A stretch of 64,000 nucleotides of DNA, taken from Parapedobacter sp. SGR-10 (GTDB lineage Bacteria > Bacteroidota > Bacteroidia > Sphingobacteriales > Sphingobacteriaceae). Made by a program: the position numbers and the translations under genes. Shown here one piece after another: positions 17,917-26,749 of this stretch. Position 1 is the stretch's first letter; each line of letters begins with the position of its first letter. The notes under the pieces were generated by a model, which did not search any database, was not told the DNA's origin, and saw only the letters and a list, made by a program, of their open reading frames with translations. Where the stretch lies: positions 1-64,000 of the forward strand of contig NZ_JAAJTJ010000012.1 in assembly GCF_011030405.1 (NCBI RefSeq). The letters are read 5' to 3'.

Positions 17917-18990
17917 ATGGATATACACAATAATTCTGTTTTTGAATTGATGCGTGCCGAAGGTCATCAGGATTTGTTTTTCTGCAATGATTCGGAAGTT
18001 GGGTTAAAGGCGATCGTCGCTATTCACGACACGACGTTGGGACCCGCAATAGGCGGCGTAAGGATGCTACCTTACGCCAATGAAGCCGAAGCTATAGAGG
18101 ATGCGCTAAGGTTGTCCAGAGCAATCACCTACAAGTCTTCGTTGGCTGGGTTGAACCTCGGAGGAGGCTGTGCGGTCATCATCGGCAATAACCGCACAGA
18201 GAAGACAGAAGTATTGATGCGCCGTTTTGGCAAATTTATCGAAGGCCTTAGCGGTAGTTTTATTGCTTCTATCGATGTAGGGACCACCCAAAAGGACTTG
18301 GAATATATTCATTCTGAGACCAATTATGTAGCCGGATTGCCCGAATATATGAACGGAGGAGGAGATACAACTTTCTTTGCAGCCCGTGGTGTCTTCTATG
18401 GTATCAAGGCAGCCATCAAGGAGGTTTATGGCGACGACTCGTTAGCGGGACGCAAAGTCGCGGTACAGGGGGTAGGCAGCGTGGGCGAGCATTTGGTTGC
18501 GATGTTGCGCAACGAGAATGCCCGTGTCTATGTGTCGGATATGACCGAGGAACGTAAGATGAAGGTGGCTTCTAAATATAAAGCCGAACCTATACAGTAC
18601 TCGTCCAGTTATGAATTGGATGTAGATGTGTATGCCCCATGCGCTTTGGGTGGTACGGTCAATCCGGATACGGTACCTAAGATGCGTTGCAAGATCATTG
18701 CCGGGTCGGCCAACAATCAATTGAAAGAAGAAGCAGAAACAATACAATTACTCAAGGAAAATAACATTTTATATACACCTGATTTTTTAATCAATTCGGG
18801 TGCGTTGATCAGTTGCTATTCCGAGCTGGAAGGTTATGGCAATGAGCGTACAGAAGCATTGGTACGTAATATCTATAGTGCAACGCGGCATGTGCTCCAA
18901 AGTGCACGGGAAGAAAATATCACGACCTTTGAAGCCGCCAAACAACTAGCAGAACAACGTATTGCGAGTATGAAAAAAATCAGCAGATAA
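17917..18990 (+). CDS. Glu/Leu/Phe/Val dehydrogenase family protein lacking the catalytic lysine
   Basis: A 357-residue protein of the amino-acid dehydrogenase superfamily, closest in pattern to leucine dehydrogenases: GLKAIVAIHDTTLGPAIGGVRM, RLSRAITYKSSLAGLNLGGG, then VAVQGVGSVGEHL as the NAD-binding motif. In active enzymes the glycine run is followed by the catalytic Lys (Lys80 of Bacillus LeuDH). Here the codon is TGT, Cys85, while the substrate-binding Lys (TYK, about residue 73) and an Asp in IDVGT are kept. TGT differs from both Lys codons at all three positions, so a single sequencing error cannot explain it. It may have lost or changed activity. ATG 17917 was preferred to the in-frame TTG at 17908. 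It is followed by nusB. Confidence 0.88.
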   Translation: MDIHNNSVFELMRAEGHQDLFFCNDSEVGLKAIVAIHDTTLGPAIGGVRMLPYANEAEAIEDALRLSRAITYKSSLAGLNLGGGCAVIIGNNRTEKTEVLMRRFGKFIEGLSGSFIASIDVGTTQKDLEYIHSETNYVAGLPEYMNGGGDTTFFAARGVFYGIKAAIKEVYGDDSLAGRKVAVQGVGSVGEHLVAMLRNENARVYVSDMTEERKMKVASKYKAEPIQYSSSYELDVDVYAPCALGGTVNPDTVPKMRCKIIAGSANNQLKEEAETIQLLKENNILYTPDFLINSGALISCYSELEGYGNERTEALVRNIYSATRHVLQSAREENITTFEAAKQLAEQRIASMKKISR

Positions 18991-19026
18991 TTGCGTTCTT
19001 TATATACAATCGTTCTTTAATAAAAT

Positions 19027-19974
19027 ATGCTAAATAGAAGACACCTTCGCGAGAAGGTCATGCAGACGCTTTATGCGTACAGTTTGTCGGAAGATAAACA
19101 GGTTAAGAATTTTGAGAAGGCTCTCTTCAAGAGTGTGGATGAAGTCAATGAGATGTACATCTGGACGCTCAATTTGTTGGATGAGGCGGCCGAGTATGTC
19201 GTGTTGGACGCCGAAAGCAGGGCAGCTAAGTTTTTACCAACGGAAAAGGACAAAATGCTCACGACCAAACTGAACACCAACACATTCATCGAATCCCTAC
19301 GCCAAAATAGACAGTATGTGGAGCTCGTCAAAAAATACAAGGTGTCCTGGGAATTTGATCCTGAGATTGTGCGTTCGATATTCGTCCGATTGAAGGATTC
19401 AGAGGCTTATCTAGATTATCTTGCGGAGACAGATCGTAGTATTCAGGTCGAAAAGGATATCATTAAATATATCTTTAAGAAGATTATCCTGAAAACGAGT
19501 GAGGTGGAGCAGGTATTTGAAGAAAAATTTATCAATTGGCCGGTTGACAAAGAAGTCTTACAGGCTATGATTGCTAAGACATTCAAAAATTTCAGTTCAG
19601 AAAACCCAACGCATAACAAACTGGCAGATCTTACCCCAAATTGGGAAGAGGATAAGGAGTTTATCGAAGAACTGTTGAAAACAACCATTCGCTACGGCGA
19701 AGAATACCAGGCACTGATCGCTGAAAAGACAAAAAACTGGGAGTCTGATAGGATTGCATTGATGGATACGCTCTTGATGCGTATGGCTATCAGCGAACTG
19801 ATCAATTTTCCGTCTATTCCGGTCAAAGTAACGATTAATGAGTATATCGAGCTATCCAAAAATTTCAGTACTGCAAAAAGCAATACCTTTATTAATGGAA
19901 TATTGGACAAGATTTTAGCAGATCTGACCAAGCAAGGTCGGATCCGGAAAACAGGAAGAGGACTACAAGATTAA
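19027..19974 (+). CDS. nusB: Transcription antitermination factor NusB (long Bacteroidota form)
   Basis: RNA-binding factor acting with NusE (S10) in antitermination of rRNA operons. The C-terminal third carries the canonical NusB fold (DRIALMDTLLMRMAISELINFPSIPVKVTINEYIELSKNFSTAKSNTFINGILDKI). The N-terminal extension (LNRRHLREKVMQTLYAYSLSEDK...) makes it 315 residues, against about 140 in E. coli, which is normal for Bacteroidota. It heads the run nusB-DUF1573-yajC-ybbR-coaE, with only 6 bases to the next gene. Confidence 0.95.
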   Translation: MLNRRHLREKVMQTLYAYSLSEDKQVKNFEKALFKSVDEVNEMYIWTLNLLDEAAEYVVLDAESRAAKFLPTEKDKMLTTKLNTNTFIESLRQNRQYVELVKKYKVSWEFDPEIVRSIFVRLKDSEAYLDYLAETDRSIQVEKDIIKYIFKKIILKTSEVEQVFEEKFINWPVDKEVLQAMIAKTFKNFSSENPTHNKLADLTPNWEEDKEFIEELLKTTIRYGEEYQALIAEKTKNWESDRIALMDTLLMRMAISELINFPSIPVKVTINEYIELSKNFSTAKSNTFINGILDKILADLTKQGRIRKTGRGLQD

Positions 19975-19980
19975 AGTGAT

Positions 19981-20427
19981 ATGAAAATAAAAAATATATT
20001 GATGAGCTGTGCCGCTGTAGCTATATTGGCAGCTTGCAATCAACCGGCACAAAAGAAAGAGACCAATACTGAGGAAACTGCGGTCGACGTAAATTCTTCG
20101 TCAGATACGGGGCAGTTGGGTACGATAGAATTTGAGGAAACTGCGTATGATTTTGGCACGGTAAAAGAAGGAGCCATCGTCGACCATGTCTTTAAATTTA
20201 AGAATAGCGGCGATGCCCCCGTCATTTTGTCGCAGGTCAGTGCTTCATGTGGTTGTACCACACCTGACTATACGAAAGAACCGGTATTACCAGGCAAAGA
20301 AGGCGAGATCAAAGTCAGCTTCAACAGCCAGGGTCAGGTCGGGCAGCAGCAAAAAATCGTCACGATCAGTTCGAATGCTTCGAATAAGGTCACGACTGTG
20401 CAGATAAAGGGCACTGTAGAGAAATAG
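19981..20427 (+). CDS. DUF1573 lipoprotein
   Basis: A 148-residue predicted lipoprotein with signal MKIKNILMSCAAVAILAAC (lipobox ILAAC) and one DUF1573 immunoglobulin-like domain (TIEFEETAYDFGTVKEGAIVDHVFKFKNSGDAPVILSQ, then SASCGCTTPDYTKEPVLPGKEGEIKVSF). Function is unknown; it is conserved next to nusB and yajC in this phylum. The gene begins 6 bases after nusB and is probably co-transcribed with it. Confidence 0.92.
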   Translation: MKIKNILMSCAAVAILAACNQPAQKKETNTEETAVDVNSSSDTGQLGTIEFEETAYDFGTVKEGAIVDHVFKFKNSGDAPVILSQVSASCGCTTPDYTKEPVLPGKEGEIKVSFNSQGQVGQQQKIVTISSNASNKVTTVQIKGTVEK

Positions 20428-20495
20428 TTTTTTGTTTAAGGTTTCACGTTAGACCTTAAACTTTTAAATCTTAAACTTTTTAAATTTACATAAAT

Positions 20496-20819
20496 ATGAT
20501 GTCAACAATTCTATTACAAGCAGCACCGGGGGGAAGTGGATTAATGAATTTCCTACCTATGATTTTGATCATAGTGGTCTTTTATTTTTTCATGATCCGT
20601 CCGCAGATGAAGAAACAAAAAGACCATAAGAAATATATCGAAGAGTTGAACGTAAATTCGAAGGTCGTGACTACAGCAGGTATCCATGGACGTATCGTGG
20701 AAGTAGGCGACACCACGTTCTTGGTCGATGTAGGTTCGGGTGTTAGAATCCGTTTTGACAAGACTGCTATTGCGTTGGATGCTTCCCGTGCAGCAAACAA
20801 CGAAACAAAGAAAGCTTAG
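20496..20819 (+). CDS. yajC: Preprotein translocase subunit YajC
   Basis: A 107-residue single-pass membrane subunit of the SecDF-YajC accessory complex. It has one membrane segment (about 15-35, LMNFLPMILIIVVFYFFMI), the RPQMKKQKDHKKY basic motif, and the cytoplasmic domain VVTTAGIHGRIVEVGDTTFLVDVGSGVRIRFDKTAI. Length and motifs are standard. It lies 68 bases after the DUF1573 gene. Confidence 0.95.
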   Translation: MMSTILLQAAPGGSGLMNFLPMILIIVVFYFFMIRPQMKKQKDHKKYIEELNVNSKVVTTAGIHGRIVEVGDTTFLVDVGSGVRIRFDKTAIALDASRAANNETKKA

Positions 20820-20840
20820 TTTTTTTACAATGTATTGAGC

Positions 20841-20895
20841 AAGGAATGTTCCTAATATTCCTTGATAGTAGAGACGTTGCATGCAACGTCTCTAC
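20841..20895 (+). repeat. Hairpin pair after yajC: AAGGAAT inverted repeat plus family B palindrome (copy 1)
   Basis: AAGGAAT (20841-20847) pairs with ATTCCTT (20857-20863). It is followed by a perfect 28-bp palindrome at 20868-20895, GTAGAGACGTTGCA plus its inverse. A TATTTTT tract follows, so this may attenuate transcription into ybbR. Confidence 0.75.
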
Positions 20896-20918
20896 TATTT
20901 TTATTACATTTGCTGTAG

Positions 20919-21866
20919 ATGAAGTACAGGCGATTCACAAAGATCCAGCGGCGTAAGATTTCGATATTTCTTCGGTGTCTTATCATTTCTTTTGTGGCAT
21001 GGCTGCTGATCGCTGTATCCAATCGCTACACGTTTATTGTCAAGTCCAGCGTGGAGTATGTCAACCTACCGGAAAAGCGTGCTTTTCATCCATTGCAATC
21101 GGATACGGTACAGGTACACCTAAAAATGAGCGGATGGAATGTCTTGATGGCCAGGCTAAAACCTAGTGTGTCAAATATCCAGGTGGATCTCAGTACTTTG
21201 GCCAATCGCAGTTTTATCGTTTTTTCCGATCAATTGGAGTTTATCAATAGACAGTTTGCTTCGGACAAAGAGGTCGACCGTGTATCTCCCGATACGTTAT
21301 ATTTTGACTTTTCGCAACAGAGCCGACGTAGGGTAGAGGTCCGTGTTCCGACGAATATTTCTTTTAAAAAACAATATGGCATAATAGGGGAGACCAAGAC
21401 AAATCCCAAACAGGTGACCATCACGGGGCCTTCCGAAGATATAGACAATATCGACTTTTTGGAGACGGATACGGTCTATGGCAACGATATACATACAGAT
21501 ATCCGTACCGTGGTCAATATCAACAGACGGCAAAGGACAAATATTACGATCCACCCTGCTCTGGTAGAGGTGACAATTCCTGTAGGAGAGCTGACCGAGA
21601 AGCAGGTCGAAGTACCGCTACATGTGCTGAATAGCAAAAAATATACTTCGGTAAGGGTTATTCCTTCTAAAGTGACCGTGACCGCTTTGGTGTCGTTACA
21701 AGATTATGCCAAATGGACCGCCAGTGACTTCGGAGCAGTTGTTGACTTGGATAATTGGGCACAAAATCAAGTAAGCAGTTTGCCTGTCAAGCTCTTTAAG
21801 TATCCTGATTTTTGTAAGATAGTTCGTGTAGAACCGCAGAATGTAGATTTTTTTGTCAGAAAATAA
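20919..21866 (+). CDS. YbbR/CdaR-like domain protein
   Basis: A 315-residue membrane-anchored protein: basic N-terminus (KYRRFTKIQRRKISIFLRC), one membrane helix (LIISFVAWLLIAVSN), then tandem YbbR-like beta domains (VEVRVPTNISFKKQYGIIGETKTNPKQVTITGPSEDI; VEVPLHVLNSKKYTSVRVIPSKVTVTALVSL). In Firmicutes the family includes CdaR, a regulator of the CdaA diadenylate cyclase; no cyclase is visible here. It is 6 bases upstream of coaE in the same run. Confidence 0.88.
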   Translation: MKYRRFTKIQRRKISIFLRCLIISFVAWLLIAVSNRYTFIVKSSVEYVNLPEKRAFHPLQSDTVQVHLKMSGWNVLMARLKPSVSNIQVDLSTLANRSFIVFSDQLEFINRQFASDKEVDRVSPDTLYFDFSQQSRRRVEVRVPTNISFKKQYGIIGETKTNPKQVTITGPSEDIDNIDFLETDTVYGNDIHTDIRTVVNINRRQRTNITIHPALVEVTIPVGELTEKQVEVPLHVLNSKKYTSVRVIPSKVTVTALVSLQDYAKWTASDFGAVVDLDNWAQNQVSSLPVKLFKYPDFCKIVRVEPQNVDFFVRK

Positions 21867-21872
21867 AATAAT

Positions 21873-22460
21873 ATGTCAATCAAAGTAGGGATAACAGGAG
21901 GAATAGGTACCGGTAAAAGCTTTGTGAGCAAGATTTTTAAAACATTAGGTGTTCCTTTTTACGATGCAGATTTGGAAGCTAAGCTGATCATGAACAAAGA
22001 TGCAAAAGTACGGGAAGCACTGATTGGTGCTTTCGGTTCACAAACGTATTTTGATGACGGTTCATTGAACAGAAGATATTTGTCCGAGCAGGTATTCAAC
22101 GATAATGAAAAGTTGGCTCTACTAAACAGCATCGTCCATCCTGCTGTCATCCAGGACAGTATCGATTGGTCCAACAGGCAGCATGCGCCATATATATTAA
22201 AGGAGGCGGCCTTATTGTACGAAAGTGGCTCGTATAAAAATCTGGATTATACCATATTGGTCACCGCACCGGAAGAGCTACGGATACAGCGTGTCATGCA
22301 AAGAGATCATGTGGATAGAGAAGAAGTGTTGCGGCGTATGGCTAAGCAGATGCCAGAAGCAGAGAAGTTGCAGTACGCTGATTTTTTGATTCATAATGAC
22401 GAAAAAATCCCCTTATTGCCCCAGGTTTTGGCCATACACAACACTTTGATCCATACCTAA
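21873..22460 (+). CDS. coaE: Dephospho-CoA kinase
   Basis: Last step of coenzyme A synthesis: phosphorylates the 3'-OH of dephospho-CoA. The 195 residues fit the family. The P-loop GITGGIGTGKS opens the protein, followed by FYDADLEAK, SIVHPAVIQDS and the HVDREEVLRRMAKQM lid. Its stop codon overlaps the ATG of the next gene (TAATG), implying translational coupling. Confidence 0.96.
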   Translation: MSIKVGITGGIGTGKSFVSKIFKTLGVPFYDADLEAKLIMNKDAKVREALIGAFGSQTYFDDGSLNRRYLSEQVFNDNEKLALLNSIVHPAVIQDSIDWSNRQHAPYILKEAALLYESGSYKNLDYTILVTAPEELRIQRVMQRDHVDREEVLRRMAKQMPEAEKLQYADFLIHNDEKIPLLPQVLAIHNTLIHT

Positions 22461-23404
22461 TGGGGACGATATTGGCCGATTTTTTGATTGAAACACCTTC
22501 CGGCTATTATTGTCGATACGGAGATTTTTTTATAGACCCGATATTGCCTGTAGATAGAGCGGTCATTTCACATGCGCATGGGGACCATGCACGCCCCGGA
22601 CACGAACGGATATATGCTACAGCCGGTACCATTGCATTTATGCAGGTAAGGTTTTCAAAACAATCCGTAAAAAGCTATCACCCTATGGCGTATCATGAGT
22701 CATTTTCCTTGGGTGAGGTGCAGCTTACCCTTATCCCGGCAGGGCATATCCTTGGATCTGCCCAGATTTTGATGCAATATCATGGGGTTTCATATCTGTA
22801 CACCGGAGATATCAAAATGCAGGATGACCCTACCTGCGAACCTTTGGAAACAGTACAGGCCGATGTGCTGATCACGGAGACTACATTTGCCAATCCGGCT
22901 GTCAGCCATCCAAGTGCCGGGACAGAGATCCGAAAACTGTCGTCTACCGCTCATGGTATTATGTTGGGCTGCTACAGTCTGGGCAAGGCGCAGCGTATCA
23001 ATCATCTGCTCAATCAATATTGTCCCGAAAAGACGGTGTACGTGCATCACAGTATCCTTCCGATGCATCGTGTGTACGATAGACTTGGCTTAGTCCCCCT
23101 ACGGTATGAGATGTATCATCGTAAAGCGATGAAAGACGGGCAACACAAGATCTATTTGGTGCCTCCACTGACATTCAACAACTACTATCGGGCCAGCAAT
23201 GTTCTCCGTGTATTTGCGTCGGGATGGAAAAGATTGCAACAACATAACGATATGGAGCTGTATATATCCGATCATGTGGACTGGGCAGATCTTCTGGTTT
23301 TTATCGGACAGGTCAAGCCTCGTGAGATATGGACCGTGCATGGAGATGGACGGTTGCTGGCCGATTATCTGCAAGAGCAGATTGCAGTTAGAGTATTGAT
23401 ATAG
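22460..23404 (+). CDS. Metallo-beta-lactamase-fold exonuclease (ligase-associated type)
   Basis: A 314-residue MBL/beta-CASP-like hydrolase of the COG1236 type. The Zn motif is SHAHGDHARPGH. Other landmarks are LIPAGHILGSAQI, YTGDIKMQDDP, LITETTFANP and a late ISDHVDWADLL. It resembles the 'ligase-associated DNA exonuclease' that usually sits beside an ATP-dependent DNA ligase and an Lhr helicase, but here it is coupled to coaE and no ligase is visible. The start overlaps the coaE stop. Its role in DNA repair is an inference from family. Confidence 0.85.
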   Translation: MGTILADFLIETPSGYYCRYGDFFIDPILPVDRAVISHAHGDHARPGHERIYATAGTIAFMQVRFSKQSVKSYHPMAYHESFSLGEVQLTLIPAGHILGSAQILMQYHGVSYLYTGDIKMQDDPTCEPLETVQADVLITETTFANPAVSHPSAGTEIRKLSSTAHGIMLGCYSLGKAQRINHLLNQYCPEKTVYVHHSILPMHRVYDRLGLVPLRYEMYHRKAMKDGQHKIYLVPPLTFNNYYRASNVLRVFASGWKRLQQHNDMELYISDHVDWADLLVFIGQVKPREIWTVHGDGRLLADYLQEQIAVRVLI

Positions 23405-23424
23405 GTAATAAAAGCGTTTTTTTT

Positions 23425-23560
23425 GTCATCCGCCAGTAGTCGGACACAGTGTTGACGATAGGAATTGCAAAGCAATCATTCATACCATTGAAAGTTAACG
23501 CAAATGAATAACCATCTGATATACGATTGTTTTTAGATTCTTCCTATCGTCAGAATGACA
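23425..23560. repeat. Dispersed palindrome, family C (copy 2)
   Basis: GTCATCCGCCAGTAG...GACGATAGGAA at the left is mirrored by TTCCTATCGTCAGAATGAC at the right, with a CAATCATTCAT...ATGAATAACCATCTG inner inverted portion. It fills the gap between the convergent MBL and fabV genes. Confidence 0.6.
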
Positions 23561-23574
23561 GAGTTTGCAATTGT

Positions 23575-24768
23575 TTATGCTATACTAGGCACATTCACCA
23601 CTTCATTGGTATCCTTGTCGTAATCTATTGCTTCGAAATTGAAACCAAATAGGTTGAAGAAATCATCGCGGTATCCTTTGATATCCGAGATACTATCCAG
23701 GTTTTCGGTCGTCACCTGTTCCCAAAGTTTAGAAACTTCCTCCTGTACATCTGGACGCATTTCCCAATCGTCGACCCGGATACGTCCCTTGTCGTCCAAA
23801 AGTACATTGTCCGTGTACAGCCTTTCTGCAAATAGACGCTGCATCTGCTCGATAGTACCTTCGTGTATGCCTTTTTCCTTCATGACTTTGTACAATAATG
23901 AAATATACAAAGGTACGACAGGAATAGCTGAGCTGGACTGTGTGACCAAAGCCTTGTTGACCGAAACATAGGATATGCCATTCAGATCTTTTAACAGGTT
24001 ATTGAGAACGGGCACTGTTCCTTCCAGATCATCTTTGGCTCGACCGATTGTCCCGTTGCGGTAGACTGGATAGGTCAGTTCGGGGCCGATATACGAATAG
24101 GCTACAGTTTTCACGCCTTCGGCCAACACACCGGCTTCTCTGAGGGTTTCGATCCAGAATCTCCAATCTTCTCCTCCCATAACGGCGATTGTATTGGCAA
24201 TGTCCTCTTCGTTTTCTACAGGCTGTATCGTAATGTCGGATACTATGCCAGTATGAAAGTCTACTGTCTTGTCTGTAAAAGGCTTTCCGATAGGCTTGAG
24301 TACTGAAGCATGGGCTACACCCGTTTTGGGGTGGGTGCGCCTGGGAGAGGCCAGGGAATATACGACAAGGTCTACTTGACCTAAGTCTTTTTTGATCAAG
24401 TCGATAGTTTGTTGTTTGATTTCATCCGAGAAAGCATCGCCATTGATGCTCTTGGCATATAGACCTGCGGCATGGGCTTCCTTTTCAAAAGCCGCACTGT
24501 TGTACCAGCCTGCCGTACCTGGTCTACCTTCTGCAGCAGGTTTTTCAAAAAATACACCGATGGTGGCAGCATCCGAGCCGAAAGCAGCCGTAATGCGTGA
24601 AGCCAGACCAAAACCTGTAGAAGCTCCTATGACCAACACTTTCTTAGGGCCATTACTGATCTTTCCTTTTGATTTTATATACTCAATTTGGTTTTTGACA
24701 TGTTGGGCAGTCCCCTCAGGATGTGAGGTCAAACAGATAAAGCCTCTGACGCGTGGTTGTATAATCAT
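23575..24768 (-). CDS. fabV: Trans-2-enoyl-CoA/ACP reductase FabV
   Basis: NADH-dependent enoyl reductase of type II fatty-acid synthesis (a triclosan-insensitive alternative to FabI). The 397 residues match FabV. The N-terminus is MIIQPRVRGFICLTSHPEGTA and the dinucleotide motif is VLVIGASTGFGLASRI. The FabV active-site spacing Y-x8-K is seen in VYRNGTIGRAK (Tyr236, Lys245). The C-terminus is rich in acidic residues, as in homologues. It has its own -7 box upstream, with no operon partner in line. Confidence 0.95.
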   Translation of the reverse strand: MIIQPRVRGFICLTSHPEGTAQHVKNQIEYIKSKGKISNGPKKVLVIGASTGFGLASRITAAFGSDAATIGVFFEKPAAEGRPGTAGWYNSAAFEKEAHAAGLYAKSINGDAFSDEIKQQTIDLIKKDLGQVDLVVYSLASPRRTHPKTGVAHASVLKPIGKPFTDKTVDFHTGIVSDITIQPVENEEDIANTIAVMGGEDWRFWIETLREAGVLAEGVKTVAYSYIGPELTYPVYRNGTIGRAKDDLEGTVPVLNNLLKDLNGISYVSVNKALVTQSSSAIPVVPLYISLLYKVMKEKGIHEGTIEQMQRLFAERLYTDNVLLDDKGRIRVDDWEMRPDVQEEVSKLWEQVTTENLDSISDIKGYRDDFFNLFGFNFEAIDYDKDTNEVVNVPSIA

Positions 24769-24810
24769 ATTTTATCAAACTAAGTTAGTTGTCGTTCTCT
24801 AATACTCCTG

Positions 24811-24818
24811 CAAACTTA
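24811..24818 (-). promoter_or_regulatory. -7 box TAAGTTTG for fabV
   Basis: Perfect TAnnTTTG match on the minus strand, 42 bases upstream of the fabV ATG, preceded by a T-rich stretch. Confidence 0.5.
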
Positions 24819-24940
24819 AAGAATTTAAACTAAAAAAAACTATAAGGTTTAACTTTAGTGTGTTTAGCTTTTCAATGGCAAAGTTGAGGGCTACGCCGTT
24901 CTGAAACCTTATAGGTTTGAATAAAATCAACTAAGGTCAA

Positions 24941-24969
24941 CTTTTCCAAAGTTCAAAACTTTGGAAAAG
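24941..24969. repeat. Family E palindrome between fabV and dps
   Basis: CTTTTCCAAAGTT and its inverse, with a CAAA-type loop. A second inverted pair lies just upstream (ACTATAAGGTTT near 24840-24851 and AAACCTTATAGG near 24905-24916). It is placed to terminate dps, which ends at 24993. Confidence 0.55.
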
Positions 24970-24992
24970 CTAGCCGTCACGGATAGTACGTC

Positions 24993-25466
24993 TTACCTCA
25001 AATGAGCCCGCAGCATCCAAGCGGTTTTTTCATGTTGCTCGATGATACCTCCTAAAAAGTCCGAAGTACCCGCATCACCATGCTCTTCTACTTTTTCTAT
25101 ATCAGCACGGACAGAGATGATTAAGCTTTCAAAGTCGTTCAATAGTTCCTTGATATAACTGTTGCCATCGTTTTTGTTCCCACTTTGGGCCTCCGTTAGT
25201 TGAGTCAGCTTTAGGTATTCTTTCAATGTGCCTGTGGCATAGTGCCCAATGGTACGGACCCGTTCGGCGACGTCATCTACGACCACGGCAAGGTCGTTAT
25301 AGATTGTTTCGAAAAACAAATGCAATTCGTGAAAACCTGGTCCTTCGACATTCCAGTGTGCATTTCTTACTTTTTGATACAATACACTTTCATCAGCCAA
25401 TAGTTTGTTTAGGATGACAGCTACTGCTGCTGTGTCTTTTTCTTTAATTCCAATGTTTGTTTTCAT
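24993..25466 (-). CDS. dps: Dps-family DNA-protection/ferritin-like protein
   Basis: A 157-residue ferritin-fold protein that oxidises and stores iron with peroxide and protects DNA in starvation. The intersubunit ferroxidase motif is clear: RNAHWNVEGPGFHELHLFFETIYNDLAVVVDDVAERVRTIG. The length and Dps signatures match. Two imperfect-palindrome units fill the whole space upstream to the preceding aldo/keto reductase gene, so its promoter must lie in or beyond them. Confidence 0.95.
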   Translation of the reverse strand: MKTNIGIKEKDTAAVAVILNKLLADESVLYQKVRNAHWNVEGPGFHELHLFFETIYNDLAVVVDDVAERVRTIGHYATGTLKEYLKLTQLTEAQSGNKNDGNSYIKELLNDFESLIISVRADIEKVEEHGDAGTSDFLGGIIEQHEKTAWMLRAHLR

Positions 25467-25480
25467 GATATATTCTGTTT

Positions 25481-25660
25481 TAAAGTTATGTAAGTTATGT
25501 GGGTGATGTAAGTTACGGAAGCAATGTCATGAACTTTTATAACCTCTATAACCTTCATCACTTTATTTTAAAGTTATGTAAGTTATCAAGGTGAAGTAGG
25601 TTATGAAGGTATGCTTTCCGCCCTCATAACTACATCACTATCATCACTTCCGTCACTTTA
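25481..25660. repeat. Two tandem units of about 90 bp, each an imperfect palindrome, between dps and the aldo/keto reductase
   Basis: Unit 1 (25481-25565) and unit 2 (25569-25660) both start TAAAGTTATGTAAGTTAT and end in CACTTTA. Inside each, the left half (GTTATG, GTGATG/GTGAAG) is mirrored by CATAAC/ATAACC and CATCAC. They differ from families A-E and occupy almost the whole intergenic space. Confidence 0.65.
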
Positions 25661-25663
25661 TCT

Positions 25664-26626
25664 TTAATATCGACTTGCCTCATTCAGTTTGTTTAACGTT
25701 TCTTCGCTCAATCTCAACTGTAGGGACTCTACAAAAGATTGTATATGTGATTCTTTAGTTGCACTGGCAATAGGTGCGGTTATAGTTTCCTGCGCCAATA
25801 GCCAAGCTAATGCAATGGCGGATGGCGAAGTATTGTAAGCATTGGCCACCTCGTCCAGAGCTTCTAGGATACGTTGCCCTCGCGCATTCCAATACTTCTT
25901 GACAATGCCTTCTCCACGGGTGTATTTTGTAAAGTCCTCGGCAGACCGATATTTACCACTTAGAAAACCACTTGCTAATGAATAATAAGGAATGACCCCT
26001 AATTGTTTTTCCAAAGCGATATTTTTGTACAGATTTTCGTATTTGGCTCTGTCAAACAGATTGTATTCGGGCTGTAAAGAGATATAACGGGGAAGGTTCT
26101 TTTCCTCTGCCACATCTATGCTTTCGACCAATCGTTCGGGATTGATATTGGAAGCACCGATGTAACGCACTTTTCCTTGCTTGATCAATTCTTCGTATGC
26201 ACGTAATGTTTCTTCTACGGGGGTCTCCTCGTTGTCGTAGTGGGTCTGGTATAAATCAATATAGTCGGTTTGAAGACGTTTGAGGGAATGATCTACATGC
26301 TCCAAGATATAGGCGCCTTTCACGTTGGGTTTTTCGGCATAATTGAAGCGTCCACCTACCTTTGTCATCAAGATGACCTTGTCCCGGTTGCCACGTTCTT
26401 GGAGCCATTGGCCAATGATGGTTTCAGACTCGCCGCCTACATGGCCTTGTACCCAATGCGAATAGTTATTGGCCGTGTCTATGGTATCAAATCCCCTATC
26501 CATAAAAGCATCCAAAATCGCAAAAGATCCAACCTTGTCCAATGTCCATCCAAATACGTTGCCTCCAAAAATCAGAGGAACTATTTCCAAATCATACTTG
26601 CCCAGTTTTCTTTTGTTGAATGACAT
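25664..26626 (-). CDS. Aldo/keto reductase
   Basis: A 320-residue NADPH-dependent oxidoreductase of the AKR superfamily. Visible are the catalytic residues in FDTIDTANNYSHW (Asp, Tyr), MTKVGG (Lys) and DLYQTHYDN (His), and the C-terminal cofactor segment TAPIASATKESHIQSF. Start ATG 26626 (MSFNKRKLGKYDLEI) is where the family begins; an in-frame ATG at 26662 would add 12 non-conserved residues. Substrate is unknown; it resembles general-stress AKRs. Confidence 0.92.
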   Translation of the reverse strand: MSFNKRKLGKYDLEIVPLIFGGNVFGWTLDKVGSFAILDAFMDRGFDTIDTANNYSHWVQGHVGGESETIIGQWLQERGNRDKVILMTKVGGRFNYAEKPNVKGAYILEHVDHSLKRLQTDYIDLYQTHYDNEETPVEETLRAYEELIKQGKVRYIGASNINPERLVESIDVAEEKNLPRYISLQPEYNLFDRAKYENLYKNIALEKQLGVIPYYSLASGFLSGKYRSAEDFTKYTRGEGIVKKYWNARGQRILEALDEVANAYNTSPSAIALAWLLAQETITAPIASATKESHIQSFVESLQLRLSEETLNKLNEASRY

Positions 26627-26749
26627 ATCACCTTTGTTTTTGATTTTACACAAGTTACCCATTTTTATGCTTATTCGATAAAAAAGCGTTCCATTTTTGT
26701 GTCATAAATCTGATTTGGTTAGAACTCAATACTGGCATCTTGACCACCT

